Shown here: one piece after another, positions 8,723 to 17,276 of the stretch
Layout of the letters: every line of letters begins with the position of its first letter
Position numbering within the stretch: position 1 is the stretch's first letter
Source: Cytophagaceae bacterium
GTDB taxonomy: Bacteria; Bacteroidota; Bacteroidia; Cytophagales; JAIYAX01
Length of the DNA stretch: 64,000 nucleotides
NCBI GenBank assembly: GCA_027488815.1
Contig: JAIYAX010000009.1
Coordinates: 62,001 to 126,000, forward strand
Reading direction: 5' to 3'
Notes under the pieces: model-generated
The model's input: only the letters and a program-made list of their open reading frames with translations
Databases searched by the model: none
What the model was told of the DNA's origin: nothing
Made by a program: the position numbers and the translations under genes

Positions 8723-9685
8723 TTAGCTGATGCGGATCAGGTAAACCATGTAAGCCATGTAAACAAGCAATAACAAGACCCCTTCAAGTCTGGTCAGTTT
8801 ATGTCCCCTTCCTATATAAGCAGTCATGAACAATAGTACGCTGGCAATGATATTCAGCCAAAGATCGACCTGGGAGATATTGCCAAGTGGCAGGGGGGCT
8901 ACCGTTGCCGAAACACCTAAAATGAAGAAGATGTTGAAAATATTGGAGCCTACCACGTTACCTACGGCGATATCTGATTTCTTTTTGTAAGCCGCTACGA
9001 CTGATGTAGCAAGTTCCGGCATTGAGGTACCGATAGCGACTATGGTTAATCCAACAATAGCCTCAGGAACGCCCATTCCAAGTGCGATATGAGAAGCACC
9101 GTCAACCATAAACTTACCGCCATAAACCAGGGCCACAAGTCCTATTGCAATGAAAACCACAGATTTCCAGATAGCCATCGGTTTAATATCTTCTTCATCC
9201 CCTGCATTCGCACCAACCCTTGACTGAATAAAGGTGTAATAGAGAAAAATGACAAAGAACAAAAGGAGTATAATTCCATCAATTCTGGAGATGATAGCTA
9301 TTGGGCCCTGATCAATAATCACATCATTGACACCGATGTAAAGAACAATGGCAGCAAGCAGACTTAGGGGAATTTCTTTCCAAACTGTACTGCTAGCTAC
9401 TTTGAGTGGGGTAATCAACGAAGAGACCCCCAGAATGAACAGAATATTGAAAATGTTGGAACCAACGATGTTCCCAACCGCTATGTCTGTCTTGCCGGTG
9501 TAAGCAGAGATTACACTTACAGTCAATTCAGGTGTGGAGGTACCAAAGGCTACTACAGTGAGGCCAATGATCAATGGGGGAATGTTTAAGCGAAGGGCAA
9601 GGGCAGAGGCTCCATCCACAAGCCAGTTGGCTCCTAAAATAACCAGAGCAATTCCTCCACCAAGTAATAAAATGTCTAAAAGCAT
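8723..9685 (-). CDS. Na+/Ca2+ antiporter, YrbG/CaxA type
   Basis: A 320-residue inner-membrane cation exchanger with the two inverted alpha repeats of the CaCA superfamily. The first repeat has GTSTPELTVSV followed by VGNIVGSNIFNI; the second has GTSMPELATSV followed by VGNVVGSNIFNI. The glutamates in the TPEL and MPEL motifs are the family's ion ligands. About ten hydrophobic segments are visible, with a charged loop at about residues 155-170 between the halves. It exchanges Ca2+ for Na+ according to family knowledge. It sits 32 bases downstream of frr on the same strand. Confidence 0.93.
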   Translation of the reverse strand: MLLDILLLGGGIALVILGANWLVDGASALALRLNIPPLIIGLTVVAFGTSTPELTVSVISAYTGKTDIAVGNIVGSNIFNILFILGVSSLITPLKVASSTVWKEIPLSLLAAIVLYIGVNDVIIDQGPIAIISRIDGIILLLFFVIFLYYTFIQSRVGANAGDEEDIKPMAIWKSVVFIAIGLVALVYGGKFMVDGASHIALGMGVPEAIVGLTIVAIGTSMPELATSVVAAYKKKSDIAVGNVVGSNIFNIFFILGVSATVAPLPLGNISQVDLWLNIIASVLLFMTAYIGRGHKLTRLEGVLLLLVYMAYMVYLIRIS

Positions 9686-9717
9686 GTTTGTAAGGTTTAA
9701 ATTGTTGTGAATTGAAA

Positions 9718-10281
9718 TCAGACTGTCATGATTTCCTGTTCTTTGCCGGTTAACATTTGATCCAGCTTGTTGATGTATTGATCAGTCAGTTGTTGTACTT
9801 TTTCTTCTCCGGTCTTGGTTTCATCTTCTGAAACCCCATCCTTCAAAAGTTTCTTGAGCTCTTCATTTGTGTCTTTTCTGATGGTCCGGACACGAACTTT
9901 ACCGGTCTCGACTTCTGATTTGGATTGCTTCACCAGGTCTCTACGCCGCTCTTCTGTAAGAGGTGGAATGTTTAACCTGATCTGCTCACCATCACCTTGC
10001 GGACGGATACCAATGTCGGAATTGTTAATGGATCTTTCGATTTCGGAGAGCATCCCCTTTTCCCAGGGTTTGATCAGAATAGAGCGGGCATCAGGAGTGT
10101 TGACAGTTGCTACTTGGGAAATAGGAACCATAGACCCATAGTAATCAACCATGATCCCATCAACCATATTGGCTCGTGCCTTCCCGGCTCTGATTTTGTT
10201 GAGTTCGTGAGCGGTATGCTGAAGTGCTTTTTCCATATCGTCTTTGGCACTGTCCAGCAAAAACTTAATGTCTTCGTTCAT
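9718..10281 (-). CDS. frr: Ribosome recycling factor
   Basis: This factor splits the post-termination ribosome together with EF-G. The 187 residues have the family layout: an N-terminal helix (DMEKALQHTAHELNKIRAGK), the small beta domain (VDYYGSMVPISQVATVNTPD, then PLTEERRRDLVKQ), and a long C-terminal helix ending at the window's position 9718. I place the start at the ATG at 10281 (MNEDIKFLL); a TTG two codons upstream also keeps the frame but is less likely. It lies 15 bases downstream of pyrH, the usual neighbour. The rpsB and tsf genes that often precede pyrH are not here. Confidence 0.96.
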   Translation of the reverse strand: MNEDIKFLLDSAKDDMEKALQHTAHELNKIRAGKARANMVDGIMVDYYGSMVPISQVATVNTPDARSILIKPWEKGMLSEIERSINNSDIGIRPQGDGEQIRLNIPPLTEERRRDLVKQSKSEVETGKVRVRTIRKDTNEELKKLLKDGVSEDETKTGEEKVQQLTDQYINKLDQMLTGKEQEIMTV

Positions 10282-10296
10282 ATTCAAATTCTAAAC

Positions 10297-11004
10297 TTAG
10301 GCCGTCACCAGTGTCCCTACACTTTCACCACTGAGTACTTTCAGCAGATTGCCCCTTTTATTCATGTCAAAGACGATGATGGGCAGGTTGTTTTCCTGAC
10401 AAAGAGTGATGGCTGTCATGTCCATAACATTGAGGCCTTTCTGATAGACCTCTGTAAATGATATTTTGGTGTAGCGTTCAGCGGATGGATTTTTTTCCGG
10501 ATCAGAAGTATAAATGCCATCCACTCGGGTTCCTTTAAGGACGACGTCAGCACCGATTTCAATTGCTCTTAGGCTGGCTGCCGAGTCGGTGGTGAAGTAG
10601 GGACTGCCAATACCGGCTCCAAAAATGACAACTCTTCCTTTTTCCAAATGGCGAACCGCTCTCCTTTTTATAAAGGGTTCACATACTTGCTCCATTTTGA
10701 TTCCTGATTGTAGACGAGTGTAGAGTCCAAGGCGCTCCATTGCGCTTTGCAGTGCCATCCCGTTGATCACAGTTGCAAGCATGCCCATATAGTCCCCTTG
10801 GACACGGTCTATCCCTGAAGCTTCTGCATCTACTCCTCTGAAAAAGTTGCCCCCACCAATCACAATCGCCACCTGCACCCCAAGATCTACCACTTGCTTT
10901 ACATCTTCGGCATAATGCTGAAGCCTTACAGGATCAATTCCATAGTCTTTACTCCCCTCAAGTGCTTCCCCACTCAACTTCAACAAGATTCGTTTATACT
11001 TCAT
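10297..11004 (-). CDS. pyrH: UMP kinase
   Basis: A 235-residue amino-acid-kinase-family enzyme that phosphorylates UMP to UDP with ATP in pyrimidine nucleotide synthesis; it acts as a hexamer in the cytoplasm. Visible motifs are [12 protein letters not shown] at the N-terminus, [11 protein letters not shown] near residue 47 (phosphate binding), [32 protein letters not shown] and [13 protein letters not shown]. It appears to be the first gene of a seven-gene minus-strand chain reaching to the methyltransferase at 4076. A candidate -7 box lies 32 bases upstream. Confidence 0.97.
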   Translation of the reverse strand: MKYKRILLKLSGEALEGSKDYGIDPVRLQHYAEDVKQVVDLGVQVAIVIGGGNFFRGVDAEASGIDRVQGDYMGMLATVINGMALQSAMERLGLYTRLQSGIKMEQVCEPFIKRRAVRHLEKGRVVIFGAGIGSPYFTTDSAASLRAIEIGADVVLKGTRVDGIYTSDPEKNPSAERYTKISFTEVYQKGLNVMDMTAITLCQENNLPIIVFDMNKRGNLLKVLSGESVGTLVTA

Positions 11005-11035
11005 GTGCTAATCAAAACAGCTGCTTCAAACCGGA

Positions 11036-11043
11036 CAAATATA
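11036..11043 (-). promoter_or_regulatory. Candidate -7 box for pyrH
   Basis: Read on the minus strand this is TATATTTG, a full match to the Bacteroidota TAnnTTTG element, ending 31 bases before the pyrH ATG. I see no clear TTTG at the -33 position, so this rests on the -7 element and the location between two genes only. Confidence 0.45.
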
Positions 11044-11068
11044 CAGAAGCTGAATTATTTATCATGGT

Positions 11069-11566
11069 TTAAACAAAGGTGAGAAGCAGATCATTTTTCT
11101 CAACACTCTGTTTCTCCTTTATTTTGATATGCTTGATCTCACCGTCTCTTGGGGATTTCAAAACATTTTCCATCTTCATCGCTTCTAATATCAACAAAGG
11201 GTCTCCTTTTTGAACCTTTTGTCCTTCTTTAACCAACACACTTGAGATCAATCCCGGCATTGGAGCTTTTAGTTCCTGCTGCGTTGATCCTCCTTCTTTC
11301 TTCATTCCCATTTTTTCAAGCAGCAATTCTGTTTTGCTCTTCACGCTTACCTCAAATTCTTTTCCATTTACCCGAATGAAATAACCATGGCCATCTGCAG
11401 GGCTTTTCAAAAGGTAGACCTCATAACCCTTTCCGGCTACCAACACATGATAGCTTCCCTGACCATGCTCAAGCAAGTCTGCAGGTACTTCCTCTGAATT
11501 GATATGCCATTTACCTTCTCTTTCGGCAAACTGTATGGTTCTTCCACTATTGGTCTTTATTTCCAC
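11069..11566 (-). CDS. Biotin carboxyl carrier subunit of an acyl-CoA carboxylase
   Basis: A 165-residue protein. The C-terminal 75 residues form a biotinyl domain with the EAMKMEN motif, whose Lys131 would be biotinylated, and an APMPGLISSVLVKEGQKVQKGD start. The N-terminal 90 residues (GKGYEVYLLKSPADGHGYFI, RVNGKEFEVSV) resemble the BT linker domain found at the end of propionyl- and methylcrotonyl-CoA carboxylase alpha chains, not acetyl-CoA carboxylase AccB. It therefore looks like a free-standing carrier part of an acyl-CoA carboxylase. The biotin carboxylase is not in the window; a carboxyltransferase is encoded 36 kb away at 47462-49096 and may be its partner. The M1 peptidase gene diverges 64 bases upstream. 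Confidence 0.85.
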   Translation of the reverse strand: MEIKTNSGRTIQFAEREGKWHINSEEVPADLLEHGQGSYHVLVAGKGYEVYLLKSPADGHGYFIRVNGKEFEVSVKSKTELLLEKMGMKKEGGSTQQELKAPMPGLISSVLVKEGQKVQKGDPLLILEAMKMENVLKSPRDGEIKHIKIKEKQSVEKNDLLLTFV

Positions 11567-11630
11567 AATATTTCAGGAGATTAATGGTAAATTAAAATGA
11601 AACACCAATTTTGAGCATTTATCGTTGTAT

Positions 11631-14171
11631 ATGCAATGTGTCCGGCGTAGTTTTTTACTGAGTATCCTTGCAGGTTGTCTGTTCTTGACACCCTCTTGCA
11701 AACTTATTCAGGGCAAGTCAAGAGTGGCAAAAATAAACAATCCTTCCATTTACCTGAAGGATACCTCTTTTGCATTGGCTCCTCTTCCATACAGGCCTTC
11801 AGTTCCCCGAATGCTCGATCTTCTTCATACACGGCTTGAACTGGAGATCGATTGGCGTCAGCAAGCTGTTGAAGGTACAGCTACGCTTTCTTTAAGGCCA
11901 TTCTTATACGATACAGACAGTTTTATCATTGATGCCAAAAGCATGAGCATTCTGGAAAGCTCCCTCTGGATTGACGGAGACTCCATTCCTTTGCTTACGA
12001 GTTATGATGGAAATAAATTAACCTGCAAAGCAAACCGTATATTTAACGAGAAGGATACCCTCGACCTAGTCATTCGTTACCGGTCCAACAACAGAAATTA
12101 TGCAGTTCCCAACCTTTCCAGAGAAGACAAAGGGATGTATTTCATCGATCCTTTGGATACTCTTGATTACCTGCCCAGGCAGCTATGGACACAAGGCGAG
12201 ACCAGCAACAGCTCCAGATGGTTTCCTACACTAGATCAGCCAAATGAGCGATGTACTCAGGAACTACTGATCACAGTTGATAGCCAGTTTACTACCCTTT
12301 CAAATGGACAACTGGTTTACAGCACCTACAAAACTGAGGGGCGTAGAACAGATTACTGGCTTCAAAGTAAACCACATGCTCCTTATTTATGCGTACTGGT
12401 AGTTGGAGAGTTTAGGGTTGTCAAAGACAAGCTAGATGATTTGGAGATATCCTATTACGTTGAGCCTGAATATGAAAGTTCAGCAAAAGCCGTATTCGGT
12501 CGTACACCCGATATGATCAACTATTTTTCAAAGCTTCTGGACGAACCGTATCCATGGGATAAGTATGCACAAGTGGCTGTACGGAGATTTGTGTCCGGTG
12601 CCATGGAAAATACCTCGGCTTCCGTATTTATGGAAGAGCTTCTACAAACAGAGCGAGAGCAAATCGATCAGAACTGGGACTTCATCATAGCCCACGAGCT
12701 TTTTCATCAATGGTTTGGCAACCTGCTTACTTGCGAAAGTTGGGGGCAGCTCACTTTGAATGAAGCTTTCGCAAACTATTCTGAATACCTGTGGATGGAA
12801 AATACCGAAGGGAAAGATGCCTCAGATTACAATGCTTTGATGCAGCTTAACCTGTATCTCTCCGAAGCAAGGTCCAAAAAAGTAGAAATAGTACGTAACA
12901 GGTATTCGGATGAAGCAGGATTGTTTGACAACCATACCTATGCCAAAGGAGGACAGAACCTCAGGTACTTGCGGCATCTGCTTGGTGATACTGCATTTTT
13001 CAGGTCACTCAGGCTGTACATTGATCGCCATAAATTCAGCTCGGTTGAACTGAGTGATTTGCGTAAATCTTTTGAAGAGGTCTCAGGGCTTGACTTGAGC
13101 CACTTTTTTAAGACATGGTTTGAAAGTCCCGGTCATCCTGTTATTCGGCTGAGCCATGAGGTCTCTGATACCTCCGGCTTGTGGATCATCTACGAACAGG
13201 CGCAAAGGGCAGAAGGGGATCAGATCTTTGAGTTTCACTTGCCTGTATTTATACGTCAAGACGGCAGGGTGACCGAGCATAGGCTTTGGATTGAAAAGGC
13301 AGCTGGGAAAATTCATCTCCCCAACTTCACCCAACCGGACTGGATTTATGCCGATCCAGACCGTATGGTTCCGGGTGAAATCATTCAGGATTTCAGCACT
13401 GAACAACTTGCTTCATTACAAACCAAACTCCCCCTTTTGGGAGTGCGGTATGATCTTCTTCGACGGCTCTCGCATGCCAATCCTTCTCCTTTATATTATA
13501 ACATACTGATGAAGGCTATAAAAGACCCTTTTTGGGCCGTAAGAGAAAAGGGAGTGGAGTTGCTGGCATCCTTCAAAGAGAAGGAGTTCAAAGGAACCGA
13601 TTTCTTGCTCACCCAGCTTGCCTTCTCCGATCCCAAATCAGCTGTACGGGTGGCTGCATTGGCTGCCATTCCTGAGCGTTCCAAAGAATTAGCCGTTCAA
13701 ACTGCCAGGAAGCTTATTTCTGACTCCTCTTATAGTGTTCTTTCAAAAGCCTTAGAGATTTTGTTTGAATCAAAAGTGCCAGAGTCTCCACTTTTAGCTG
13801 CCAGGTTTGAGCAAGAGAAAAACAGTCAGGTAGTCATGGTACTTGCCGGCTACTATGCTACTGCCGGAATTGAAGGAAAGTTTGATTGGTTCAAAGCAAA
13901 GATTGTCAGGAGCCCTGACAGTTATCAGCAGTTTGTATTGCTAAATGAAATAGGCAAGTATGTAGCTGCGCATGATCCTAAACACAAACAGGACTGTATC
14001 AACTTTCTCAAGACATGGGGAGAAAGTGGCCATGAGCCATTTACCAAGTTGGCCGTATTTCAATCTCTGCAACTATTTAAGCAGGAACCAGGGGTAGAGG
14101 AGGCATTGAAAGAATTAGTTAGCAGGGAAAAAAATGCCGGCTCTCAGGCCGTTTTTAGAATGTTTGAATAA
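11631..14171 (+). CDS. M1-family zinc aminopeptidase, lipoprotein, with HEAT-like C-terminus
   Basis: An 846-residue metallopeptidase. An N-terminal lipoprotein signal ends in the lipobox LTPSC (Cys24 or so), so it is likely to be anchored in an envelope membrane. The exopeptidase motif GAMEN stands at about 326, and the zinc site HELFH is at 355-359, with the third ligand Glu378 in NEAF. The gluzincin domain continues to about 500, followed by a C-terminal region of about 250 residues with helical HEAT-like repeats (AVREKGVELLASF, AVRVAALAAIPERS). It would remove N-terminal amino acids from peptides. I place the start at ATG 11631; TTG two codons earlier is less likely. No terminator hairpin follows. 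Confidence 0.92.
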   Translation: MQCVRRSFLLSILAGCLFLTPSCKLIQGKSRVAKINNPSIYLKDTSFALAPLPYRPSVPRMLDLLHTRLELEIDWRQQAVEGTATLSLRPFLYDTDSFIIDAKSMSILESSLWIDGDSIPLLTSYDGNKLTCKANRIFNEKDTLDLVIRYRSNNRNYAVPNLSREDKGMYFIDPLDTLDYLPRQLWTQGETSNSSRWFPTLDQPNERCTQELLITVDSQFTTLSNGQLVYSTYKTEGRRTDYWLQSKPHAPYLCVLVVGEFRVVKDKLDDLEISYYVEPEYESSAKAVFGRTPDMINYFSKLLDEPYPWDKYAQVAVRRFVSGAMENTSASVFMEELLQTEREQIDQNWDFIIAHELFHQWFGNLLTCESWGQLTLNEAFANYSEYLWMENTEGKDASDYNALMQLNLYLSEARSKKVEIVRNRYSDEAGLFDNHTYAKGGQNLRYLRHLLGDTAFFRSLRLYIDRHKFSSVELSDLRKSFEEVSGLDLSHFFKTWFESPGHPVIRLSHEVSDTSGLWIIYEQAQRAEGDQIFEFHLPVFIRQDGRVTEHRLWIEKAAGKIHLPNFTQPDWIYADPDRMVPGEIIQDFSTEQLASLQTKLPLLGVRYDLLRRLSHANPSPLYYNILMKAIKDPFWAVREKGVELLASFKEKEFKGTDFLLTQLAFSDPKSAVRVAALAAIPERSKELAVQTARKLISDSSYSVLSKALEILFESKVPESPLLAARFEQEKNSQVVMVLAGYYATAGIEGKFDWFKAKIVRSPDSYQQFVLLNEIGKYVAAHDPKHKQDCINFLKTWGESGHEPFTKLAVFQSLQLFKQEPGVEEALKELVSREKNAGSQAVFRMFE

Positions 14172-14194
14172 GCCCAATAAATTTTTTTAGAGGG

Positions 14195-14225
14195 TTTGAC
14201 AAAACAATATTTACCACTACTTTTG
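14195..14225 (+). promoter_or_regulatory. Promoter of the tRNA-Tyr/Gly/Thr-tuf unit
   Basis: TTTG at 14195-14198, a 19-base spacer, then TACTTTTG at 14218-14225 match the Bacteroidota consensus (TTTG and TAnnTTTG). The downstream bases CAATCCGTTTT fit the pattern shared by the other ribosomal-gene promoters here. It lies 48 bases before tRNA-Tyr. Confidence 0.85.
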
Positions 14226-14273
14226 CAATCCGTTTTTAGACAGTTGCTCATTTCGGCCTCTGTTTGAAGATTC

Positions 14274-14356
14274 GGGGCGATACCAGAGTGGCCAAATGGG
14301 GCAGACTGTAAATCTGCTGACTTATGTCTTCGGTGGTTCGAATCCATCTCGCCCCA
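14274..14356 (+). tRNA. tRNA-Tyr (GTA)
   Basis: An 83-base class II tRNA. The acceptor stem GGGGCGA pairs with TCGCCCC, followed by discriminator A; the encoded bases after it read CA, not a full CCA. The anticodon stem GCAGA/TCTGC holds the loop CTGTAAA with anticodon GTA at 14308-14310. The extra arm is long, as expected for tRNA-Tyr, and GGTTCGAATCC forms the T arm. Confidence 0.97.
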
Positions 14357-14381
14357 CAGGACTCTGATCGAAAGATAATAA

Positions 14382-14454
14382 GCGGGAGTAGCTCAGTTGG
14401 TAGAGCGACAGCCTTCCAAGCTGTAGGTCGCGGGTTCGAGCCTCGTCTCCCGCT
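14382..14454 (+). tRNA. tRNA-Gly (TCC)
   Basis: A 73-base tRNA. The acceptor stem GCGGGAG pairs with CTCCCGC, with discriminator T. The anticodon loop CTTCCAA gives anticodon TCC, reading GGA and GGG codons. The T arm carries GGGTTCGAGCC. CCA is not encoded. It lies 25 bases after tRNA-Tyr. Confidence 0.97.
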
Positions 14455-14471
14455 CTGGTTCTTAAAAAAGA

Positions 14472-14514
14472 CCAAGAGTAAGACTCCACTACCGGAGTTT
14501 ATCTTTTGGTTTTT
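14472..14514 (+). terminator. Terminator-like hairpin between tRNA-Gly and tRNA-Thr
   Basis: Two 16-base arms (14472-14487 and 14494-14509) pair through two 7-bp helices, including G-T pairs, separated by a 2x2 mismatch. The loop is ACTACC and a run of five T follows. It may terminate part of the tRNA transcript, or mark processing before tRNA-Thr-tuf. Confidence 0.5.
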
Positions 14515-14547
14515 GAAAGAACATGAAAATCAGAAGGATTTTCAAAA

Positions 14548-14619
14548 GCCGATGTAGCTCAGGGGTAGAGTACTTCCTTGGTAAGGAAGGGGTCACGGGT
14601 TCAATTCCCGTCATTGGCT
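14548..14619 (+). tRNA. tRNA-Thr (GGT)
   Basis: A 72-base tRNA. The acceptor stem GCCGATG pairs with CATTGGC through one G-T pair, with discriminator T. The anticodon stem CTTCC/GGAAG encloses TTGGTAA with anticodon GGT at 14580-14582. The T arm GGGTTCAATTCCC is normal. It lies 67 bases before tuf. Confidence 0.97.
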
Positions 14620-14686
14620 CATAGATTAAACAAAACCACAAACCCAATTCGACACACAATTAAGTTAAACCGAGAATTCTGAAACA

Positions 14687-15877
14687 ATGGCTAAAGAGAA
14701 TTTTGACCGTTCCAAACCCCACGTGAACATAGGCACTATCGGTCACGTTGACCATGGTAAAACCACACTTACAGCTGCAATCACCAAAGTGCTTGCAAAG
14801 AATGACCCTTCAGTGCAGATAAGAGATTTCTCTTCTATTGATAATGCACCTGAAGAGAAAGAAAGAGGTATCACCATCAACACCTCTCACGTAGAGTATC
14901 AAACAAAAAATCGCCACTACGCACACGTTGACTGCCCGGGTCACGCTGACTATGTAAAGAACATGGTTACAGGTGCTGCTCAGATGGATGGTGCTATTCT
15001 AGTGGTTGCCGCTACAGATGGCCCAATGCCTCAAACCCGTGAGCACATCCTTCTTGCTCGTCAGGTAGGCGTTCCCTCACTTGTCGTTTTCATGAACAAA
15101 GTTGACTTGGTTGACGATCCTGAATTGTTAGATCTTGTTGAAATGGAAGTTAGAGAACTTCTTAGCTTCTACGAATTTCCAGGCGATGATATCCCTGTCA
15201 TTCGTGGGTCTGCTCTTGGAGGTCTAAATGATGATGCACAATGGGTTAAAACCATTGAAGAGTTAATGGAGGCTGTTGATAGTTACATCCCTATTCCAAA
15301 GCGTCTTGTAGACCTACCATTCTTAATGCCTGTTGAAGACGTATTCTCCATAACAGGTCGTGGTACCGTGGCTACCGGCCGTATCGAAAGAGGTATCATC
15401 AACTCAGGAGATGCTGTTGATATCCTCGGAATGGGCGCAGAAAACCTTAAGTCGACTGTGACCGGAGTAGAAATGTTCAGAAAAATTTTGGACAGAGGTG
15501 AAGCCGGTGACAACGTAGGTCTGTTGCTTCGTGGTATTGAAAAAACCGATATCCGACGTGGTATGGTAATCTGCAAGCCTGGTTCTGTAACTCCTCACGC
15601 TAAATTCAAGGCTGAAGTTTACGTTCTGTCAAAAGAAGAAGGTGGACGTCATACTCCTTTCTTTAACAGATACAGACCACAGTTTTACTTGCGTACCACT
15701 GACGTTACAGGAGAAATTCAACTCCCTGCAAATGTTGAAATGGTTATGCCTGGTGACAACATCACCATTGAGGTAAACTTGATCAACAAGGTTGCTATGG
15801 AGAAAGGTCTACGTTTTGCGATCCGTGAAGGAGGTCGTACAGTAGGTGCCGGACAGGTAACTGAGATCTTAGACTAA
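14687..15877 (+). CDS. tuf: Elongation factor Tu
   Basis: The GTPase that delivers aminoacyl-tRNA to the ribosome. The 396 residues have the G1 motif [11 protein letters not shown] near residue 18, the effector region with [13 protein letters not shown]3 [12 protein letters not shown] near 82, G4 NKVD and domains 2 and 3 complete to the C-terminus. It lies in the conserved order tRNA-Thr, tuf, tRNA-Trp, secE, nusG. A clear terminator follows. Only this one tuf gene is in the window. Confidence 0.99.
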   Translation: MAKENFDRSKPHVNIGTIGHVDHGKTTLTAAITKVLAKNDPSVQIRDFSSIDNAPEEKERGITINTSHVEYQTKNRHYAHVDCPGHADYVKNMVTGAAQMDGAILVVAATDGPMPQTREHILLARQVGVPSLVVFMNKVDLVDDPELLDLVEMEVRELLSFYEFPGDDIPVIRGSALGGLNDDAQWVKTIEELMEAVDSYIPIPKRLVDLPFLMPVEDVFSITGRGTVATGRIERGIINSGDAVDILGMGAENLKSTVTGVEMFRKILDRGEAGDNVGLLLRGIEKTDIRRGMVICKPGSVTPHAKFKAEVYVLSKEEGGRHTPFFNRYRPQFYLRTTDVTGEIQLPANVEMVMPGDNITIEVNLINKVAMEKGLRFAIREGGRTVGAGQVTEILD

Positions 15878-15884
15878 TTTTTTT

Positions 15885-15922
15885 CAAAAAGGTGCTACTT
15901 TAACGGTAGTGCCTTTTTTTTT
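15885..15922 (+). terminator. Intrinsic terminator after tuf
   Basis: AAGGTGCTAC (15889-15898) pairs with GTAGTGCCTT (15906-15915) in a 10-bp stem with two G-T pairs, followed by a run of T to 15922. Confidence 0.85.
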
Positions 15923-15936
15923 AAAAAACTTTCCTC

Positions 15937-15944
15937 TATCTTTG
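15937..15944 (+). promoter_or_regulatory. -7 box for tRNA-Trp/secE/nusG unit
   Basis: TATCTTTG matches TAnnTTTG, and the following CACTCCCTTTT matches the initial region shared with the rpsL and rpsH promoters. The -33 position falls in the T run of the tuf terminator and reads TTTT, not TTTG. Confidence 0.65.
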
Positions 15945-15970
15945 CACTCCCTTTTGAAAAGGTAATTTCT

Positions 15971-16043
15971 ACGGGTGTAGCTCAATTGGTAGAGTAGCGG
16001 TCTCCAAAACCGTTGGCTGGGAGTTCGAGTCTCTCCACCCGTG
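15971..16043 (+). tRNA. tRNA-Trp (CCA)
   Basis: A 73-base tRNA. The acceptor stem ACGGGTG pairs with CACCCGT, discriminator G. The anticodon loop CTCCAAA gives CCA. The T arm is GAGTTCGAGTC. It is separated from the secE ATG by only 14 bases, so the two are very probably cotranscribed. Confidence 0.97.
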
Positions 16044-16057
16044 CGTTAAAAAAAGGT

Positions 16058-16249
16058 ATGAACAAGGTAACAGAATACATCAAAGCTTCCTTCGACGAAA
16101 TGAAGAACAAAGTAACTTGGCCAACATATGCTGAGTTGCAGAGCAGTTCTATATTAGTTCTGGTTGCTTCATTAATCTTCGCCCTGTTTATTGGTGCCAT
16201 CGATTTTGTTTTCGACAAAGGCATGACCTATTTCTATCAATCATTTTAA
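16058..16249 (+). CDS. secE: Preprotein translocase subunit SecE
   Basis: A 63-residue subunit of the SecYEG channel. An amphipathic N-terminal part contains the family motif EMKNKVTWPTYAEL, and a single membrane span follows at about residues 31-50 (ILVLVASLIFALFIGAIDFV). It is of the short one-span type usual in most bacteria. The ATG at 16058 is the start; the frame extends further upstream only into tRNA-Trp. The neighbouring nusG starts 12 bases downstream, as in most bacteria. Confidence 0.95.
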   Translation: MNKVTEYIKASFDEMKNKVTWPTYAELQSSSILVLVASLIFALFIGAIDFVFDKGMTYFYQSF

Positions 16250-16261
16250 CCATTCCCAATA

Positions 16262-16819
16262 ATGAGTGAGTTAAAATGGTATGTCGTACGGGTAATTAGC
16301 GGTCAGGAAAGAAAGATTAAGTCCTACCTCGAAAACGAAGTTGCCCGTCAGAAACTGGTGGACGCCATTCCTGAAATTGTCATCCCCTCTGAAAAGGTGA
16401 TGGAAATGCGGAACGGAAAGAAAAGGATCAGAGAGCGCAATTACTTTCCGGGCTATGTACTGATTTCAGCAGACCTTACCCACGGTGAGGCCATGCACAC
16501 AATCACCAGTATACCCGGGATTTTGGGATTTCTGGGTTCGGGATCAACAGCTAACTCCAAAGTGCCTGTGGCACTGAGACCTGCTGAAGTGAGCCGGATT
16601 TTGGGCAAAGAAGAAGAAGTATTCGAAGATGATGTAAGGATGCAAAAACCTTTCATTGTCGGAGAAACAGTAAAAGTGATGGATGGGCCTTTCAATGGGT
16701 TTATCGGCACCATACAGGAGGTCTTTGAAGAGAAAAAGAAGCTTAATGTGGAGGTGAAAATCTTCGGAAGAAACACCCCCGTTGAGTTGAATTATATGCA
16801 AGTAGAAAAACAGTCATAA
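16262..16819 (+). CDS. nusG: Transcription termination/antitermination factor NusG
   Basis: A 185-residue protein that binds RNA polymerase and, in family members, Rho or ribosomal protein S10. The NGN domain covers about residues 1-115 ([20 protein letters not shown] at the start, [10 protein letters not shown] in the middle). The KOW domain is at about 130-180 ([18 protein letters not shown]). It is of normal length without insertion. It is followed 9 bases later by rplK. Confidence 0.97.
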   Translation: MSELKWYVVRVISGQERKIKSYLENEVARQKLVDAIPEIVIPSEKVMEMRNGKKRIRERNYFPGYVLISADLTHGEAMHTITSIPGILGFLGSGSTANSKVPVALRPAEVSRILGKEEEVFEDDVRMQKPFIVGETVKVMDGPFNGFIGTIQEVFEEKKKLNVEVKIFGRNTPVELNYMQVEKQS

Positions 16820-16828
16820 TTACAGAAA

Positions 16829-17272
16829 ATGGCTAAAGAAATTGGAGGCTTCGTAAAGCTTCAGGTAAAAGGTGGTCAGGCAAATCCGGCGCCGCCAATA
16901 GGTCCTGCTTTAGGTTCTAAAGGGATCAATATTATGGAATTCTGCAAGCAGTTCAACGGCAGAACTCAGGATAAAATGGGGCAGGTGTTGCCCGTGTTAA
17001 TCACGTACTACACCGATAAGTCTTTTGACTTTGTCATCAAAACTCCACCTGCACCGGTGTTGTTACTTGAGGCAGCAAAGAAGCAGAAAGGCTCTAACGA
17101 ACCCAACCGAAACAAAATCGGTTCTGTGACATGGGATCAGGTGGCAGAAATAGCCAAAATCAAAATGCCGGATCTCAATGCTTTCAAGCTGGAGTCCGCC
17201 ATGAAAATGATTGCAGGCACCGCCCGTAGTATGGGGATAACAGTTACTGGAAACTCACCTTTTGAGAAATAA
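16829..17272 (+). CDS. rplK: 50S ribosomal protein L11
   Basis: The 147 residues include the N-terminal [20 protein letters not shown] (thiostrepton-region prolines) and the C-terminal RNA-binding domain with [10 protein letters not shown] near residue 130. L11 forms the GTPase-associated centre with 23S rRNA and L10-L12. The gene lies between nusG and rplA with gaps of 9 and 4 bases, so the group is translated from one transcript. Confidence 0.98.
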   Translation: MAKEIGGFVKLQVKGGQANPAPPIGPALGSKGINIMEFCKQFNGRTQDKMGQVLPVLITYYTDKSFDFVIKTPPAPVLLLEAAKKQKGSNEPNRNKIGSVTWDQVAEIAKIKMPDLNAFKLESAMKMIAGTARSMGITVTGNSPFEK

Positions 17273-17276
17273 GGAC

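Noticed and set aside
14172-14686. Protein genes in the tRNA region
   Set aside because: Several short open frames cross the tRNA genes on both strands; all are explained by the tRNAs and none has a plausible product.
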